Assembly (NCBI GenBank): GCA_024231375.1
Contig: JAAEQP010000586.1
Coordinates: 1-8,054 of the forward strand
DNA: 8,054 nucleotides
Direction: 5' to 3'
From: a bacterium
Lineage (GTDB): Bacteria; Hydrogenedentota; Hydrogenedentia; Hydrogenedentiales; SLHB01
This document shows positions 6,549 through 8,054 of this stretch, piece by piece. The notes beneath the pieces are model-generated. The model worked only from the letters and a program-made list of their open reading frames with translations. It was not told where the DNA came from and did not search any database. The position numbers and the translations under genes were made by a program. The stretch's first letter is position 1. The number at the start of each line of letters is the position of its first letter.

Positions 6549-6743
6549 CTAGCGTATGTCGGCGTCGAACCACTTCAGAAGGCCCATGACGCCACGCGCC
6601 TTCTTCAGCATGGTCGCCTTCAGACCGAGTTCGCGGAGTTTCTCCTTCGCTTCGTGGCGTGAACGCGCCACGACGACTCCCCCCACAAAGGATTTCTCCT
6701 CGTCGCCCTCGGCCCGAATGGCATGGTACTCAAAGGTTGGCAT
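6549..6743 (-). CDS. Small protein resembling the N-terminal segment of GspF/PilC
   Basis: The product has only 64 residues. It begins MPTFEYHAIRAEG, passes through a GGVVVARS strand with a Ser-Arg turn, then a HEAKEKLRELGLKATMLKK helix and strand. This is the pattern that opens GspF/PilC inner-membrane platform proteins of type II secretion and type IV pili (M-x-F-x-Y-x-A-x-x-x-x-G, then G-x-x-x-A-x-S-x-x-E-A-x-x-x-L-R-x-x-G-L). In those proteins two T2SSF membrane domains follow. Here a stop comes after a short, partly hydrophobic tail (VMGLLKWFDADIR), and no T2SSF domain or other secretion gene is in the window. The start is firm, with GAGGGAGG 7 nt before the ATG and a good promoter just upstream. 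It could be an independent adaptor, or the remnant of a lost GspF, though its intact signals favour a working gene. The resemblance is from motif memory, not a search. Confidence 0.7.
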   Translation of the reverse strand: MPTFEYHAIRAEGDEEKSFVGGVVVARSRHEAKEKLRELGLKATMLKKARGVMGLLKWFDADIR

Positions 6744-6773
6744 TCCACAACCTCCCTCTCCAGTTGCATGGGT

Positions 6774-6802
6774 ATTCTAACAGGAGCGGTTGGGTTTGCC
6801 AA
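6774..6802 (-). promoter_or_regulatory. Strong sigma70-like promoter of the GspF-N-like gene
   Basis: On the - strand, TTGGCA (6797-6802) and TAGAAT (6774-6779) are separated by exactly 17 nt, and each matches the consensus at five of six positions. The expected start of transcription is near 6767, giving a leader of about 24 nt that contains the GAGGGAGG ribosome site. It lies in the 93-nt gap after the transporter gene. Two small inverted repeats overlap or flank the -35 box (GTTGG/CCAAC at 6789-6803 and CTGAC/GTCAG at 6803-6818); they may be an operator or a weak end for the transporter transcript. Confidence 0.6.
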
Positions 6803-6836
6803 CTGACTTGTGGGTCAGAAACGGAAGGGCGGCTGC

Positions 6837-8054
6837 TTAGCCAATATAGCGAAGCGCCACGTAAACGCTTGAAATGATGAGCGTTGCCACCATGAGCGGC
6901 ATTCCGTATCGCAGAAACTGGCCGTAGGTGATCTGACGGCGGTTGTTCCGGGCGATCTCGACGACAACCACGTTGGCCGCGGTGCCGAACATCGTTCCGT
7001 TCCCGCCAAGACACGCCCCCAATGCCAAGGACCACCACAGAGCGTAGCCGATGGTGGATTCGGGCGCGACGCCTTGGGCCGCCATGGAAGGGATGATGGT
7101 CTGAATGACGGGTATGAGGGCGGTCACGATGGGGATGGCCCCGATGAAGGCCGAACTGAACCCCGCGAACCACATGACGATCATGCAGGTGAGCAGCAGG
7201 CTGTGACCCGTGACCGATAGGGAGAGTGTGGCGATCTTCTCGATAACACCCGTCTCGACGAGACCGGCCACCGTCAGGAACAGGCCGATGAAGAAGAAGA
7301 GCGTGGGCCATTCGACGGCATTGAAACCTTCGTCCGGGTCGGCGCGCGTGATCAGCAGCAACAACGCCGCCCCACCCAGCGCGGCCGGCGCCGGGCCCAC
7401 GTGGAGGATGCCGTGGAGCAGAAACGCGGTGAGGACCATGCCGAGAACGACGAGGCTCTTGACCATGAGGGTCTTGTCGGTGATGGCCCTGGACGGGTTC
7501 ATTTCCATCACGCGGGCGCGGATATCCGACGATACATGGGCGCTCCTGCGCACGAGAAACACCGCGAGCCCCACGACCAACACCATACACACCGCGACCA
7601 CCGGGCCGAGGTTCAGGAGGAACTCATTGAATGTCAGCCCCGCCTTGCTGCCGATGAGGATGTTGGGCGGGTCGCCGATAAGGGTCGCGGTGCCGCCGAC
7701 ATTGGCGGACATGACTTCCATGATCAGGTAGGGGACCGGGTTGACCTCCAACTGATCGGCGATGAGAAAGGTGACCGGCGCGATCAACACGATGGTGGTC
7801 ACGTTGTCGACCAGAGCGGACAGGACGGCCGTGACCACACACAGCAGTATCAGCAGCGGCAAGGGCCGGCCTTTGACGATCTGGGCGAGACGGATGGCGA
7901 CGTAGCCGAAGAAGCCGCTCTTCGCCAGGAAATGGGAAATCACCATCATGCCCGTGAGCAGGAAGATGACACCGAGATCGATGGCTTCGAACGCCTTCTC
8001 CTCGGAGACCACCGAGAGGATGACCATGGCCGTTCCGCCGAGCATGGCGGCGAC
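6837..8054 (-). CDS. ArsB/NhaD/P-type family transporter, 5' end outside the window
   Basis: The frame is open to the window edge and only one or two N-terminal membrane segments appear to be missing; 405 residues are visible. Numbering from the Met at 8045, the first half carries SALVDNVTTIVLIAPVTFL (76-94) and the very typical SANVGGTATLIGDPPNILIG (113-132). The second half repeats the plan, with AGFSSAFIGAIPIVTALIPV (294-313) and GGNGTMFGTAANVVVVEIAR (347-366). This internal inverted symmetry is a hallmark of the ion-transporter superfamily that includes ArsB, NhaD and the P protein. The closest type seems to be the bacterial P-like group rather than ArsB. The substrate is unknown; sodium/proton exchange or organic-anion transport is possible. 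The Asp-Asn pair I would expect in the second half reads Gly-Ala here. No arsenic-resistance genes are nearby. The gene ends 93 nt before the GspF-N-like start, and the glycan cluster has its own candidate promoter, so a functional link is not implied. Confidence 0.88.
   Translation of the reverse strand, partial: VAAMLGGTAMVILSVVSEEKAFEAIDLGVIFLLTGMMVISHFLAKSGFFGYVAIRLAQIVKGRPLPLLILLCVVTAVLSALVDNVTTIVLIAPVTFLIADQLEVNPVPYLIMEVMSANVGGTATLIGDPPNILIGSKAGLTFNEFLLNLGPVVAVCMVLVVGLAVFLVRRSAHVSSDIRARVMEMNPSRAITDKTLMVKSLVVLGMVLTAFLLHGILHVGPAPAALGGAALLLLITRADPDEGFNAVEWPTLFFFIGLFLTVAGLVETGVIEKIATLSLSVTGHSLLLTCMIVMWFAGFSSAFIGAIPIVTALIPVIQTIIPSMAAQGVAPESTIGYALWWSLALGACLGGNGTMFGTAANVVVVEIARNNRRQITYGQFLRYGMPLMVATLIISSVYVALRYIG

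Noticed and set aside
6483..6662. A + strand frame of 59 codons starting at GTG 6483 with TAAGGAG a few bases upstream.
   Set aside because: It lies antisense to the 64-residue GspF-N-like gene over its 3' part. That gene has a recognisable protein pattern, a promoter and an SD, whereas this peptide resembles nothing and has no promoter, so the SD-like bases look accidental.
6837..8054. Arsenic-resistance locus based on the ArsB-like transporter.
   Set aside because: No arsR, arsC or arsA gene is in the window, and the GGTATLIGDPPN motif fits the P-type/NhaD side of the superfamily at least as well.

Overview
The window comes from a GC-rich bacterial chromosome, probably a metagenome-assembled or little-studied lineage. 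The palindrome-rich intergenic DNA, the WecA-like transferase with an IDNMDG motif and the mix of unknown membrane and coiled-coil proteins would suit Planctomycetota, Hydrogenedentota or a related group. That placement is a guess, because no marker gene is present.

Layout. One long gene runs on the + strand (2-1429, 5' end outside the window); it encodes an unrecognised, Trp-rich protein. Every other gene is on the - strand. Read in their direction of transcription they are: the 3' part of an ArsB/NhaD/P-type transporter (8054-6837, start outside the window); a 64-residue protein resembling the N-terminal segment of GspF/PilC (6743-6549), with a good sigma70-like promoter and Shine-Dalgarno (SD) site; a membrane-anchored TPR protein (6355-5354); a helical, coiled-coil-like protein of unknown function (5331-4762); a WbqC-like protein (4748-4050); a DegT/DnrJ/EryC1/StrS aminotransferase (3853-2858); and a WecA/TagO-type polyprenyl-phosphate sugar-1-phosphate transferase (2848-1700).

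The last three enzyme-like genes form a surface-polysaccharide module. The aminotransferase would make an amino-sugar nucleotide, the WecA-like enzyme would put the first sugar phosphate on undecaprenyl phosphate at the membrane, and WbqC proteins are typical partners in O-antigen or exopolysaccharide clusters. The TPR protein, the coiled-coil protein and WbqC are spaced 22 and 13 nt apart and look like one transcription unit, which links two undescribed proteins to envelope glycan synthesis. DegT and WecA are 9 nt apart, and the SD of wecA overlaps the stop codon of degT.

Two repeat-bearing intergenic stretches stand out. The 270-bp gap between the convergent genes (1430-1699) is filled with GTCCC/GGGAC palindromes and other hairpins. 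The 196-bp gap between wbqC and degT carries the widespread CCCTCTCCC/GGGAGAGGG repeat. I found no tRNA, rRNA, CRISPR array, transposase or prophage gene, and no clear evidence of a defence system.
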